Counted from the first letter of the stretch, positions 17,329 to 26,235 are shown. The stretch: 64,000 nucleotides of DNA from Bacillus yapensis (GCF_005280205.1 NZ_SUND01000002.1:310001-374000); one strand, 5' to 3'. Program-made: numbers and translations. The notes: generated by a model from the letters alone, not told the origin.

Positions 17329-17333
17329 AGTGG
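17311..17333. terminator. hairpin between convergent genes
   Basis: CCACTTCA and TGAAGTGG form a perfect 8-base stem at the end of the DUF3951 gene, shared with the convergent small gene. The T run is weak. Confidence 0.5.
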
Positions 17334-17349
17334 CCTCATTATAAGAGAA

Positions 17350-17535
17350 TTACTTTCCGAGAATGGCCATGACGGCCTTAAAGATTAGATATAAAGAGAA
17401 TACTACGATTGCTAAAACACCAATGACATTTGTGACAGGAGTAATACTTGCTAAGAAAGAAGTTTGAACAGCTGAACTTAATAACGCGAAGCCGGCCAAA
17501 ATTCCAGCAAGCAATAAAAGGATAAAACGGTCCAT
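17350..17535 (-). CDS. small membrane protein, 61 residues
   Basis: Two hydrophobic segments (FILLLLAGILAGFALLSS and VIGVLAIVVFSLYLIFKAVMAIL) make up nearly the entire protein. AAAGGAGG is ideally placed before the ATG, which supports a real gene. No family is recognised. Confidence 0.6.
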   Translation of the reverse strand: MDRFILLLLAGILAGFALLSSAVQTSFLASITPVTNVIGVLAIVVFSLYLIFKAVMAILGK

Positions 17536-17689
17536 TTTTCATTCCTCCTTTCATTACATCTTATGTCCAAGTGCTTTGAAAGGTGATAGATTACAGTGTA
17601 AGGAAATATTTTCTAATTTAATAAACTGTCTTTTTCCGAAAATAAAAAGTATTATAGGAATATACTAACGTGCATGGAGGTGAACATGA

Positions 17690-17833
17690 ATGGAAGAAAA
17701 ACCATTGCATTACGATGGAAGTGTTCAAAATGTACAAAGTGTGAATGAGGAAGTAAATGAATCCGTCAAGATTACGGATGAAATGAGAGCGAACATTAGC
17801 GGCAATCCATTTACTTTTGAACAAAGCAAATAA
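17690..17833 (+). CDS. short acidic protein, 47 residues
   Basis: A 48-codon frame begins at ATG 17690, with TGGAGGTGA ten bases upstream. The product is hydrophilic and acidic at its start (MEEKPLHYDGSVQNVQ) and ends GNPFTFEQSK. It has no membrane segment or cysteine. A hairpin follows at 17872. I do not recognise a family; the length and composition recall small spore proteins of Bacillus, but nothing proves it. Confidence 0.5.
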   Translation: MEEKPLHYDGSVQNVQSVNEEVNESVKITDEMRANISGNPFTFEQSK

Positions 17834-17847
17834 TTTTTTTAAACTAA

Positions 17848-17862
17848 AAGAAAGCGCTTTCT
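17848..17862. promoter_or_regulatory. possible CcpA (cre) site
   Basis: AAGAAAGCGCTTTCT contains a perfect palindrome AGAAAGCGCTTTCT and matches the WTGAAARCGYTTW form of cre except at one base. It lies after the short gene and 135 bases before the azoR promoter, so its target is unclear. Confidence 0.3.
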
Positions 17863-17870
17863 ATAAATTC

Positions 17871-17920
17871 TGAAATGCTTGGGTCCGAAAAGGGATCTGA
17901 GCATTTCTGTTTTGAGTTTT
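17871..17920 (+). terminator. long hairpin after the short gene
   Basis: GAAATGCTTGGGTCC pairs with GGGATCTGAGCATTTC using three G-U wobbles, followed by TGTTTTGAGTTTT. Confidence 0.6.
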
Positions 17921-17996
17921 GGTACTGTCAATTGGAAGAGAAAGTACTTACATATAGTCTATTAGTATCAAAATGAGATCAACCAATACCGTTTAA

Positions 17997-18025
17997 TTGA
18001 ACGCCTTATTTTTTCTTGTTATACT
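17997..18025 (+). promoter_or_regulatory. sigma-A promoter of azoR
   Basis: TTGAAC (-35), 17 bases, TATACT (-10). The predicted start lies about 65 bases before the azoR start codon. Upstream, TACT at 17944 and AGTA at 17963 form weak dyad arms that could belong to a redox- or quinone-sensing repressor, as known for azoR homologues. Confidence 0.65.
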
Positions 18026-18095
18026 TTGCATTCAATTGGCTAAAGTAGTCAAAAATAGAATGTACACACTCATCTAAGAAAGGTAAGGTAGAAAA

Positions 18096-18731
18096 ATGAC
18101 TAAAGTATTGTACATAACTGCTCATCCTCATGATGACGCTCAATCTTATAGTATGGCGGTAGGAAAAACTTTTATCGACTCATACAAAGAAGCAAATCCA
18201 AACGACGAGGTAACACATCTTGATCTTTATAAGGAAAACATTCCTGAATTAGATGTGGATGTTTTTAGTGGCTGGGGTAAACTACGCTCTGGAAGCGAAT
18301 TTGACGCTCTTTCAGCAGATGAAAAAGCAAAAGTAGGAAGACTTGCGGAGTTATGTGATCAATTTATCTCTTATGATAAATATGTGTTCGTAACACCGTT
18401 ATGGAACTTCTCTTTCCCACCTGTTATGAAAGCTTATTTAGATGCAGTTTCAGTGGCTGGAAAAACATTTAAATACACAGAGCAAGGTCCGGTTGGACTT
18501 TTATCTGATAAAAAAGCTCTTCATATTCAAGCTAGAGGTGGAATCTATTCTGAGGGTCCAGCGGCAGCACTTGAAATGGGGCACCGTTACCTTGATATCG
18601 TGATGAAGTTTTACGGCATCAACACTCTTGAAGGACTTTTCGTAGAAGGGCACAACGCCTTCCCTGATAGAGCAGAAGAAATCAAACAAGATGCAATTGC
18701 TCGTGCAAAAGATTTAGCACAAAAGTTTTAA
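18096..18731 (+). CDS. azoR: FMN-dependent NADH-azoreductase
   Basis: 211 residues of the flavodoxin-like AzoR/AcpD family: [23 protein letters not shown] at the N-terminus with the FMN phosphate loop, [18 protein letters not shown] in the middle, and [11 protein letters not shown] near the isoalloxazine site. It is a cytosolic NADH:quinone/azo reductase that removes electrophilic quinones in Bacillus. AAAGGTAAGG lies upstream of the ATG. It is monocistronic, with its own sigma-A promoter and terminator. Confidence 0.95.
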   Translation: MTKVLYITAHPHDDAQSYSMAVGKTFIDSYKEANPNDEVTHLDLYKENIPELDVDVFSGWGKLRSGSEFDALSADEKAKVGRLAELCDQFISYDKYVFVTPLWNFSFPPVMKAYLDAVSVAGKTFKYTEQGPVGLLSDKKALHIQARGGIYSEGPAAALEMGHRYLDIVMKFYGINTLEGLFVEGHNAFPDRAEEIKQDAIARAKDLAQKF

Positions 18732-18743
18732 TAGAAGATGATG

Positions 18744-18775
18744 GCCTCCACCATAATTGTGGAGGCTATTTTTAT
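18744..18775 (+). terminator. azoR terminator
   Basis: Perfect stem GCCTCCAC/GTGGAGGC with a seven-base loop and TATTTTTATT after it. Confidence 0.85.
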
Positions 18776-18781
18776 TGATTT

Positions 18782-19540
18782 CTAGTTCTTGATCCAATAG
18801 GCGGACCCATCATTGCTTCGGTCCATAAAGCCATATTCAATGAAGTAACGTCGGAGCGTAACAAAATCGTGAAAGACTTGTTTGAGGACTTCGTTCACTT
18901 CCTTTTCTGTATATTGTTTACTTGAATCGAATTTCGTTAAAATATGCTGCAAGACGATGAGCTTCCGCTTTTCTTTACTAGGAAAAGTGTCAAGTGGTCC
19001 ATCCAAACCTTGCTTAAAATAATTACTTAAAACTTTTTCCTTCTCTTCTTGTGTAACCGCATAACGTTCATCCACCATTTTTGCCCCCTTATGAAAAGGC
19101 ACGAAATCTGTTGCCTTCTCTTTCTCTAATAGATTCATAATTGTTAAAAAGACTTTAGCTTGTTTTTCTTTTTCCTTTAATTTGAATCGGTGATTACGGA
19201 CTGTAGAGGTGCTTCCTCCAATGTTATTCGCGATCTCTTTGTCAGCGAGCCCTTGCTTAAAATAGAGGAGGAGGTCACGCTGATGCTCAGAAATACCAGA
19301 ATACTTCTTGTCCATCCCAACTAAATATTCAAACATGGAATGATGTTGCACCTTTATATGATGAATCATCGCTTTCCTCGCATCATAAAAAAGTTCACGA
19401 TTTTCATGTGGGTACATAACACCATTTTCAAAAGTTTGATTACAAATCAGGCATATGTATTCATCCGTTTCTTCGATAAAAATGTACCCGTTTGAGATCT
19501 CTTCAATGGACGCAGACCAAAATAGCTCTTCTTTATTCAT
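18782..19540 (-). CDS. zinc-finger/HTH/DUF2087 transcriptional regulator (copy 1)
   Basis: 252 residues in three parts. Residues 28-70 hold a C2H2-type metal site (CLIC ... HHIKVQHH). Residues 85-125 form a LuxR/sigma-like helix-turn-helix (LLLYFKQGLADKEIANNIG, STSTVRNHRFKLKEKEKQAK). The C-terminal half is a DUF2087 domain (LRRYFIEYGFMDRSNDGSAYWI). A paralogue with the same order of domains lies at 46159..46905. A DNA-binding role is likely; target and signal are unknown. The gene stands alone, and a dyad CTAATT-N6-AATTAG (19596-19613) lies upstream. Confidence 0.8.
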   Translation of the reverse strand: MNKEELFWSASIEEISNGYIFIEETDEYICLICNQTFENGVMYPHENRELFYDARKAMIHHIKVQHHSMFEYLVGMDKKYSGISEHQRDLLLYFKQGLADKEIANNIGGSTSTVRNHRFKLKEKEKQAKVFLTIMNLLEKEKATDFVPFHKGAKMVDERYAVTQEEKEKVLSNYFKQGLDGPLDTFPSKEKRKLIVLQHILTKFDSSKQYTEKEVNEVLKQVFHDFVTLRRYFIEYGFMDRSNDGSAYWIKN

Positions 19541-19743
19541 TTTGTAGACACAACCTTAATTTGTTTTTATATTTATAGACATAATACAACAACATCTAAT
19601 TATTTTCAATTAGTTTTGTTATTTTTCTGAAATGTTTAAGCATATAAGAAAGACCTCATCGTTTTTATATTCTTTTTCCTAAATTATACAGAGAAAAATG
19701 CTATAATTAATCTAATTAGACATGTAAGAGAGGACTGAATTTT

Positions 19744-20361
19744 TTGGGAGAATTGTTAGACATACTTGATGAAAATTATTATGTGATAGGACAGGATACA
19801 AGGGAAAATGTACATGAACAGGAACTGCTACATGCTGGGTTTCAATGTTGGTTTTACAAAATCTATGATGGTAAGCCGTATATTCTGTTTCAAATGAGAA
19901 ATGGCAGAGTGAACTACCCAAATCTTCTTGATACAACAGCTGCAGGTCATTTATCTGCAGGTGAGGGGCCAGAGCAAGGAGCCCGTGAAATTGAGGAAGA
20001 ACTCGGGCTAACCATTCCTTTTGAACATTTAACTTCCTTAGGGAAAATTCGTGATACACTTCCATGGAGAATGGACAAAATCGATAATGAATTATGTCAC
20101 TTATATGCCTACCAATATGACAAACCTCTACAATCTTTAACTCTGCAAAAGAGTGAAGTAGAGGGGATTGTGTGTATTTCAATGGATGATTTCTCAAACC
20201 TTCTTGATTCCGACGACAAACGCGATATTGAGGTTATCGTCTATGACGGTCAATCTGTTGAGACAAAAAGAATAAGCTTGTCACTAGCGGACTTTGTCCC
20301 TCATGAACTTGCGTATTATCGCTATAACCTTGAGCAATTGTTAGCACTAGTTAAAGAATAA
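19744..20361 (+). CDS. Nudix hydrolase, isopentenyl-diphosphate-isomerase-like
   Basis: 205 residues. The Nudix box is GHLSAGEGPEQGAREIEEEL, with one residue fewer between Glu and ArgGlu than the classical box, as in the IDI-like Nudix group. HAGFQCWFY and LCHLYAYQYD are also typical of that group. It likely hydrolyses an unknown nucleoside diphosphate derivative using Mg2+. Start at TTG 19744 with GAGAGGA upstream. Confidence 0.85.
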   Translation: MGELLDILDENYYVIGQDTRENVHEQELLHAGFQCWFYKIYDGKPYILFQMRNGRVNYPNLLDTTAAGHLSAGEGPEQGAREIEEELGLTIPFEHLTSLGKIRDTLPWRMDKIDNELCHLYAYQYDKPLQSLTLQKSEVEGIVCISMDDFSNLLDSDDKRDIEVIVYDGQSVETKRISLSLADFVPHELAYYRYNLEQLLALVKE

Positions 20362-20411
20362 AATTGACTTAGCAAGGATTTATCAAATTCAACTGACGAG
20401 GAAGATGATAA

Positions 20412-20771
20412 ATGATTGAGCTTGTGGGGAATTGTTTTCGATGTAATAAGAATGTCTATTGCACAGATGGTTTTCTGAATGGAATTACATTAGGTGGCGG
20501 AAGGATTCTTTGTTTTTCTTGTAAAGAACATGATCCGTTAACTGAAATATTAAACCGACTCCTAAAAGTGGACTCTGAATTAAAAGACTTGATTATACAT
20601 GAAGGTGGAGAAGTCAAGGTTGTTGCCAATAAATCTGTGAAAAGCAAAGAAGATTACGAATGGGTCTTAGAAGAACTTGATAGAGCAGCAGAATTTGGCA
20701 TGGATATAAGCACTAAAGAACGTTTGAATGAAATCAAGAATCAGTACGTCAAGCTGTTGAACAAATCATGA
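20412..20771 (+). CDS. hypothetical protein with a zinc-ribbon-like N-terminus
   Basis: Two cysteine pairs (CFRC...C near residues 8-17 and CFSC at 34-37) could bind one zinc ion. The remaining 80 residues are mostly helical and charged. 119 residues; the ATG follows GACGAGGAAG. No family is recognised. It follows the Nudix gene after 50 bases and may share its transcript. Confidence 0.6.
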   Translation: MIELVGNCFRCNKNVYCTDGFLNGITLGGGRILCFSCKEHDPLTEILNRLLKVDSELKDLIIHEGGEVKVVANKSVKSKEDYEWVLEELDRAAEFGMDISTKERLNEIKNQYVKLLNKS

Positions 20772-20780
20772 TGAATGAAA

Positions 20781-20815
20781 AAATAACCTCAATGAATTTT
20801 TGAGGTTATTTTTTG
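20781..20815. terminator. bidirectional terminator
   Basis: AAATAACCTCA/TGAGGTTATTT is a perfect 11-base stem, followed on both strands by T runs. It serves the zinc-ribbon gene and the convergent short gene, whose stop lies in the stem. Confidence 0.85.
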
Positions 20816-20961
20816 TTGACCTGACGGCCGCTCTTTTTCTGACTTTGTGAGCTAGGATTTCCAATCTGAAAGTCATTTCCTAATTCTACATCGTTGTGTT
20901 TATCATGCTTTTCAACTTGTTCTCTTGTTTGATCCTTATTTTGCTTCCCTTGACTAGACAT
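20806..20961 (-). CDS. short hydrophilic protein, 51 residues
   Basis: A 52-codon frame starts at ATG 20961 with GGAAAGTGAG upstream and ends in a bidirectional terminator. The product is very polar, rich in Lys, Gln, Asn and Ser (MSSQGKQNKDQTREQVEKHD ... KKSGRQVNKK), with no hydrophobic stretch. This composition resembles small acid-soluble or other minor spore proteins, but I recognise no family. Confidence 0.55.
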   Translation of the reverse strand: MSSQGKQNKDQTREQVEKHDKHNDVELGNDFQIGNPSSQSQKKSGRQVNKK

Positions 20962-21109
20962 GAACTCAACTCACTTTCCAGTAATATCATTAGTTAATAT
21001 TTGCAAAATGTTAGATTAAATACTAAATTTTTAAGTGTGCTAAAGAGGATATTTTTTTATATTTGGTCTATGATTAATGCATATTATCTATTTTTGAAAG
21101 GAAAGCCGT

Positions 21110-22198
21110 ATGTACATTTTACTATTTGTCATTATAGTTCTGATTTTCATTTATATTCCTTTACAAAAAAGACTTGGAGGAAATCCGAGTAAAGAAGAGA
21201 GAAGTAAGTTTAGTCAATTGGAGAACTATGCAAATGGAAAGTTCGTCAATGCAAAACCTACGAAGATGAATATGAATATCTCTTCTATGTACGCTTTAAT
21301 GAAAGAATCACAAAAGACGAAACATGAGAGTAAACCGAAAGAAATCGTTCCAATTCAGCCTTTAAACTGGGAACGAATCAATGGAGAGGAAGATAGCTTT
21401 ACTTGGTTTGGGCATTCAACATTCTTACTTTCAATCGATGGTAAAAAAATTCTCTTAGACCCAATGTTTGGGTCCGCAGCATCACCAGTCACCATGTTTG
21501 GTAGTAAACGTTTCAGCAAGGATATATTAACATTAATTGATGAATTTCCATTTATTGATGCTGTACTACTCACTCATGATCACTATGATCACCTGGATTA
21601 TCCATCTATTTTAAGATTGAAAGATAAAGTCGGTCATTTCATTGTACCCTTAGGTGTTGGAAATCACTTGGTCAAATGGGGAATTGAGAGAAGACGAATC
21701 ACCGAGCTTAATTGGTGGGATGAGATTCATTGGGAAGGAATTACTCTTGCGTCAGTACCTTCACAGCATTTTTCCGGAAGAGGTCCCTTGAATCGCGACA
21801 GTACTTTATGGACTGGGTGGGTGCTGTACGGGAAAAATACGAGATTGTACACAAGTGGTGACGGTGGATATGGTCCCCACTTTAAAGAGATTGGTGAAAA
21901 ATATGGACCATTTGACCTTACTCTAATGGAAGGCGGACAATATGCTTCGCTTTGGTCACCAATACATATGGTTCCTGAAGAATCGATTCAGGCTCACCTT
22001 GATGTAAGAGGAGAGAAAATGATGTTAATTCATTGGGGAGCATTCACTCTTGCACCTCATCCTTGGAAAGACCCAGTTGAAAGAGCTTTGCGTGAAGCTG
22101 AGAAGAAAGGAATAACACTGCTTACTCCGCCGATTGGAGCAACAGTGCGTATGAGGGAAGAGCAATTAGAAGAACACCATTGGTGGAATGAAATTTAG
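21110..22198 (+). CDS. MBL-fold metallohydrolase, NAPE-PLD-like
   Basis: 362 residues with an N-terminal membrane anchor (LLFVIIVLIFIYIPL). The body is a metallo-beta-lactamase fold with LLTHDHYDHLD (HxHxDH), a later histidine in SVPSQHFSGRG, SGDGGYG and MLIHWGAFTLAPHPW. The order matches N-acylphosphatidylethanolamine phospholipase D-like hydrolases (RomA/UlaG group). The anchor suggests action near the membrane, perhaps on a phospholipid; that is inference. The ATG has AAAGGAAAG upstream. Confidence 0.85.
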   Translation: MYILLFVIIVLIFIYIPLQKRLGGNPSKEERSKFSQLENYANGKFVNAKPTKMNMNISSMYALMKESQKTKHESKPKEIVPIQPLNWERINGEEDSFTWFGHSTFLLSIDGKKILLDPMFGSAASPVTMFGSKRFSKDILTLIDEFPFIDAVLLTHDHYDHLDYPSILRLKDKVGHFIVPLGVGNHLVKWGIERRRITELNWWDEIHWEGITLASVPSQHFSGRGPLNRDSTLWTGWVLYGKNTRLYTSGDGGYGPHFKEIGEKYGPFDLTLMEGGQYASLWSPIHMVPEESIQAHLDVRGEKMMLIHWGAFTLAPHPWKDPVERALREAEKKGITLLTPPIGATVRMREEQLEEHHWWNEI

Positions 22199-22203
22199 AA
22201 AAT

Positions 22204-22227
22204 GGACCTTAGTAGGGTCCTTTTTTT
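22204..22227 (+). terminator. terminator after MBL-fold gene
   Basis: GGACC and GGTCC pair across a short loop, followed by seven T. Confidence 0.75.
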
Positions 22228-22302
22228 ATGCATTCTTAAATAATATTGTGTCTTTGTTGGGAAACCTAAAAAGAAATATTCCGAGAAGTTTTAGGAGGAA
22301 AT

Positions 22303-24528
22303 ATGAAATACATAGGTAGAATTAGTTCAATTATTCCTATATTAGTGATCAATATTTGGCTCTTAAAACTTACAATGAAATATGATGGCGTACTGTATTT
22401 TTTATTCAGTCTTCTTCTGACCGTATTGGCGAGTATAATTACTTGGGTATTAGGTGGACAGTTCGATAAAGCGAAATTTTACTATCATGAACTTCAAAAG
22501 GAGAAGGAGAATCTTCAACAAATATTTGATAGTGTTGATGCGACAATATGGTCGAATAATATTGTAGAGCAGAGGCTCTATGTTTCTAAGGGTGTTGAAA
22601 AAATATCGGGATATTCTGTTCAACAATTTTTTGAAGACTATAATTTCTGGTTGTCCATATTTCTTCCAGAAGATCGACCAAACTTAGATCAGTTTTATGA
22701 GCGAGTTTTAACAGGGAAATCAGACTATGTAGAGGCAAGATTCATTCATGCAAATGGGAAAATACATTGGGCTTACGTGTCGGGAGCACCGATTAAAGGG
22801 AAAGATAATGAAGTAATTAAAATAAATGGCGTTGTTGTTGATATAACCTCTAAGAAAGAAACGATGGAAAGACTTAGAGAGAGTGAGAGTCGTTATCGTA
22901 GTGTGGTTGAGCTTTCACCAAATCTGCTTTTTATCTATCAGGATAAATCGCTCGTGTATGCAAATCCGGCTACGACAAAACTATTAGGTATGGAAATTTC
23001 AGAACTGATCGGTAGGACCCCATTTGAATTTATCCATCCAACTTTTTTAGAGATGGCGATTTCCAGAACGAAAGAAATTTTACAGCAAAAGAGAACAACT
23101 GATTCTAAAGAGTATAAAATTGTTAAGCCAAATGGGGAGATAGCTTATCTAGAATTGCTTGGCAAGGAAATACCTTATAATGGACAATCAGCAATTATGG
23201 TCGTAGGAACAGATGTGACAGCAAAGAAACAACAGCAGGAAAAAATCGAATTTATGGCTTTTCACGATGCCCTCACAGGTTTGCCGAACCGTTACATGTA
23301 TAATGAATCATTAGAGAAAGCGCTGGAACGCTGTAAGCAGGACCATCTTGGGCTTGCGGTTATGTTCATTGATGTCGATCATTTTAAATTTGTGAATGAT
23401 ACGATGGGGCATGAGGCAGGGGATAAGCTTTTAAAAAAAATATCGGAACGATTACTTAAAAATGTTCGTGATGGTGATTTGGTGGCTCGACCAGGTGGTG
23501 ATGAATTTACCATTCTACTTGAGAATGTTGAAGAAAGACTAGTACGGAACATAGCTCAAAGAATTATTCATGCTTTTGCAGCGCCATTTACAATCAATAA
23601 TAAAGGGATTTACACTTCCATTAGTATTGGCGTTAGTTTATTCCCTATCGATGGGGATGATAAGGAAACTTTGAATTCGAAGGCCGATATCGCGATGTAT
23701 TTTGCGAAGAAAAGTGGAAAAAACAAATATCAATTGTTTAATGAACATGGGGATGTGCTTGCTCGAAAGCTTCAATTGGAACAGGATTTTAGAAGTGCGA
23801 TTGAATTGAATGAGTTTTACCTTGAGTACCAGCCTTGCGTTGAATTAAAAACAGGAACTGTGTATTGTGTTGAAGCATTAGTTCGGTGGAAACATCCGAT
23901 TCTAGGGATTATTCCTCCAAATGAATTTATTCCGATCATGGAGGAAACAGGGTGGATTGTCAATCTAGGGACATGGGTTTTAAATGAAGCCTGCCGCCAG
24001 AATATAGAGTGGCAAAAGCTGGGGATTAATGTGAAGGTTGCAGTTAACGTGTCCTCCATGCAGTTTGAAGCTGAAAATTTTGTGGCTGGTGTAAAACAAG
24101 CATTGTTGGAACACAAGATGCAGGCTGACTTTCTAGAAATCGAAATCACAGAAAGCGTCATGCAAAATGTTGAAAAGTCAACGCGGATTATCCAAGAACT
24201 AAAGGAATTGGGTGTTAAAATATCGATTGATGATTTTGGAACTGGATATTCTTCACTCAGCTTGTTAAGTAGTTTATCCATTGATCATGTGAAAATTGAT
24301 AAATCTTTTATAGACGGGATTATCAGCAATTCCAATATTGCATCTGTTGTCAAAAAGATGATTGAGATGGGTGAAAGTCTTAATTTTGATTTAATAGCAG
24401 AGGGCATTGAAGTGGAGGAACAGGCTGATTTTTTAATAGAAAATGGCTGTCGATATGGACAAGGCTATTACTTCAGTCGTCCTGTATCACCAGATGAAAT
24501 AAAGAAGTTATTTATGCAAATGTGGTGA
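22303..24528 (+). CDS. membrane-anchored PAS-PAS-GGDEF-EAL protein
   Basis: 741 residues. Two N-terminal membrane segments (about 7-52) are followed by two PAS domains (about 70-185 and 195-312), a GGDEF domain with an intact PGGDEF signature near residue 397, and an EAL domain with VEALVRW near 523 and DDFGTGYSSL later. Both catalytic signatures are intact, so it could make as well as degrade cyclic-di-GMP; which activity dominates cannot be seen. The PAS domains probably sense a ligand or redox state. It is monocistronic. Confidence 0.95.
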   Translation: MKYIGRISSIIPILVINIWLLKLTMKYDGVLYFLFSLLLTVLASIITWVLGGQFDKAKFYYHELQKEKENLQQIFDSVDATIWSNNIVEQRLYVSKGVEKISGYSVQQFFEDYNFWLSIFLPEDRPNLDQFYERVLTGKSDYVEARFIHANGKIHWAYVSGAPIKGKDNEVIKINGVVVDITSKKETMERLRESESRYRSVVELSPNLLFIYQDKSLVYANPATTKLLGMEISELIGRTPFEFIHPTFLEMAISRTKEILQQKRTTDSKEYKIVKPNGEIAYLELLGKEIPYNGQSAIMVVGTDVTAKKQQQEKIEFMAFHDALTGLPNRYMYNESLEKALERCKQDHLGLAVMFIDVDHFKFVNDTMGHEAGDKLLKKISERLLKNVRDGDLVARPGGDEFTILLENVEERLVRNIAQRIIHAFAAPFTINNKGIYTSISIGVSLFPIDGDDKETLNSKADIAMYFAKKSGKNKYQLFNEHGDVLARKLQLEQDFRSAIELNEFYLEYQPCVELKTGTVYCVEALVRWKHPILGIIPPNEFIPIMEETGWIVNLGTWVLNEACRQNIEWQKLGINVKVAVNVSSMQFEAENFVAGVKQALLEHKMQADFLEIEITESVMQNVEKSTRIIQELKELGVKISIDDFGTGYSSLSLLSSLSIDHVKIDKSFIDGIISNSNIASVVKKMIEMGESLNFDLIAEGIEVEEQADFLIENGCRYGQGYYFSRPVSPDEIKKLFMQMW

Positions 24529-24529
24529 A

Positions 24530-24570
24530 AAAAGTATCACGCCAATTTCAAGGTGGGTGATACTTTTTTT
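24530..24570 (+). terminator. terminator after GGDEF-EAL gene
   Basis: AAAAAGTATCAC pairs with GTGATACTTTTT; seven T follow. Confidence 0.85.
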
Positions 24571-24662
24571 GTGGAATGACGTTTGAAAATTTCATGCGAA
24601 AAAGGAAAATCGCATGCTTTATAGAATAATAATGTATCTAATGTAATTGGAGAGTTATATAA

Positions 24663-25199
24663 ATGAAGATTCGTATAATAGGTTCAGTTGCTAGTGGAAA
24701 AACAACACTAGCGAGGAGACTTTCCGCTAAATTAAATATTCCTTACTATGAATTGGATAATGTGGTTTGGAAGCGACACGAAACAGGTGATATTAGAAGA
24801 ACAGACAAAGAAATGAAAGATTATTTAAATGAAATTGTCCAAGCAGAAGATTGGATTACTGAAGGTGTACATGGGGAGGAATGGGTTGCTTCTACCTTTA
24901 CTAAGGCGGATGAAATCATCTTTTTGGACCCAAGCTATTCGGCTCGTACCTTTCGTATCATCAAGCGCTTTGTTCGTCAGAAGTTAAGACTTGAAAAAGC
25001 TCATTATCAGTCAACGTTCAAAATTTTCCTAAAAATGTTCAAGTGGAATCGACATTTTGAAGAGATAGGAAAACCAGCTTTTTATGAGAAATATGAGGGA
25101 ACTTTAGATAAGACCGTTGTGCTCAAGAAGAATGCTGATATAAAAAACTACTTAAGCTTAGAGGTGAATCATAATGGAAACAGATTTGAAAATAATTGA
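24663..25199 (+). CDS. P-loop kinase-like protein (DNA topology modulation/FlaR-like)
   Basis: 178 residues beginning with a Walker A motif (GSVASGKTTLARRLS, residues 7-21), then YYELDNVVWKR and a Walker B-like EIIFLDPSYSART. This matches the adenylate-kinase-related proteins often named topology modulation protein or FlaR. It probably phosphorylates a small substrate; the historical name is not evidence of function. It overlaps the next gene by 26 bases. Confidence 0.8.
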   Translation: MKIRIIGSVASGKTTLARRLSAKLNIPYYELDNVVWKRHETGDIRRTDKEMKDYLNEIVQAEDWITEGVHGEEWVASTFTKADEIIFLDPSYSARTFRIIKRFVRQKLRLEKAHYQSTFKIFLKMFKWNRHFEEIGKPAFYEKYEGTLDKTVVLKKNADIKNYLSLEVNHNGNRFENN

Positions 25200-25680
25200 A
25201 TTAAGGTCAATAAAGGAATATGTCGATGAATTGTCTCAGCTTTTAAAAGAAGTCGTCGATTTGGGAGCGTCAATTGGATTCCTGCCACCACTTAGTCTAG
25301 TGGATGCCCGTCAATACTGGGAGGATGTTTTAGAGCCTGGTGTCATTTTGTATGTGGCGTTCAAAGATGAGCAAATCGCTGGAACGATTCAATTGCATTT
25401 ATCTCAAAAACAAAATGGTCTCCATCGCGCTGAAATTGCCAAATTATTGACACATCCGCAGTATCGAAGAAATGGAGTTGCACGTGCCTTGCTTCAGGAA
25501 GTGGAGAATAGAGCAAAGGCTGAAGGGCGCTCCTTATTGGTGTTAGATACGAGAGAAGGAGATCCATCTAATCACCTCTATCGTTCTTCCGGTTACGTTG
25601 AGGCTGGAAAAATTCCATTTTACTGCATCTCGGAAAATGGACAGTTGGACCCAACGGTTATTTACTATAAGTATTTTTAG
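25174..25680 (+). CDS. GNAT family N-acetyltransferase
   Basis: 168 residues. HRAEIAKLLTHPQYRRNGVARALLQEVE holds the acetyl-CoA loop (about residues 90-105), followed by LLVLDTREGDPSNHLYRSSGY. This resembles acetyltransferases of the tabtoxin-resistance type. GAGGTGA precedes the ATG inside the end of the kinase gene. The acceptor is unknown. Confidence 0.88.
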   Translation: METDLKIIELRSIKEYVDELSQLLKEVVDLGASIGFLPPLSLVDARQYWEDVLEPGVILYVAFKDEQIAGTIQLHLSQKQNGLHRAEIAKLLTHPQYRRNGVARALLQEVENRAKAEGRSLLVLDTREGDPSNHLYRSSGYVEAGKIPFYCISENGQLDPTVIYYKYF

Positions 25681-25695
25681 AAGGAGACACACGTT

Positions 25696-26235
25696 GTGTT
25701 GAATATTGAAATTAGAAGACCAAGGAATGAAGATATGGATGAACTGTATGAGTTTTTTCAAATCATGGTCAAAGACACTTATACAAAAGAAGGCATTGGC
25801 GACAAACTTGAGGATTTGGAAAATGAAATATTAGTGAAGAAGATTTATCTGATGGATGATTTGACGACGCAAGGTGAAAAAAGATTTTTTTTGCTCGCGA
25901 TCTACAAGGACAAAATCATCGGCTCAATTGCCTATGGCCCAGCAAATGAAATTATTGTCGGCTGTTTGCATAAATCCACAAGCGAAGTTTTGGAATTAGG
26001 TACCGTATTTGTACACCCTGATTATCAATATCAGGGAATCGGAAATCTTTTATTAGCATCAATGTTTCAAACAATGAACAAGAAAGGGATCAAAGAATTT
26101 TGGTTAGATAGTGGCTATAAGGGTGCTCAGAAAATTTGGCAAAAGAAATTTGGAGAACCGGAAATATTTCTAAAGGATTATTGGGAAAAAGATGCCCATC
26201 ATATGATTTGGAAAGTTACTGTTCCTGATGCGTAG
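25696..26235 (+). CDS. GNAT family N-acetyltransferase
   Basis: 179 residues with IEIRRPRNEDMDELYEFF at the start, the acetyl-CoA loop DYQYQGIGNLLLASMFQ near residues 112-128 and FWLDSGYKGAQKIWQKKFG. GTG 25696 has AAGGAG nine bases upstream. It is the third gene of the operon starting at 24663. Its last 20 bases overlap, tail to tail, the convergent CBO0543 gene. Confidence 0.85.
   Translation: MLNIEIRRPRNEDMDELYEFFQIMVKDTYTKEGIGDKLEDLENEILVKKIYLMDDLTTQGEKRFFLLAIYKDKIIGSIAYGPANEIIVGCLHKSTSEVLELGTVFVHPDYQYQGIGNLLLASMFQTMNKKGIKEFWLDSGYKGAQKIWQKKFGEPEIFLKDYWEKDAHHMIWKVTVPDA

Noticed and set aside
23817-24281. 154-codon minus-strand frame inside the EAL domain
   Set aside because: It is the antisense of an intact, recognisable catalytic domain.
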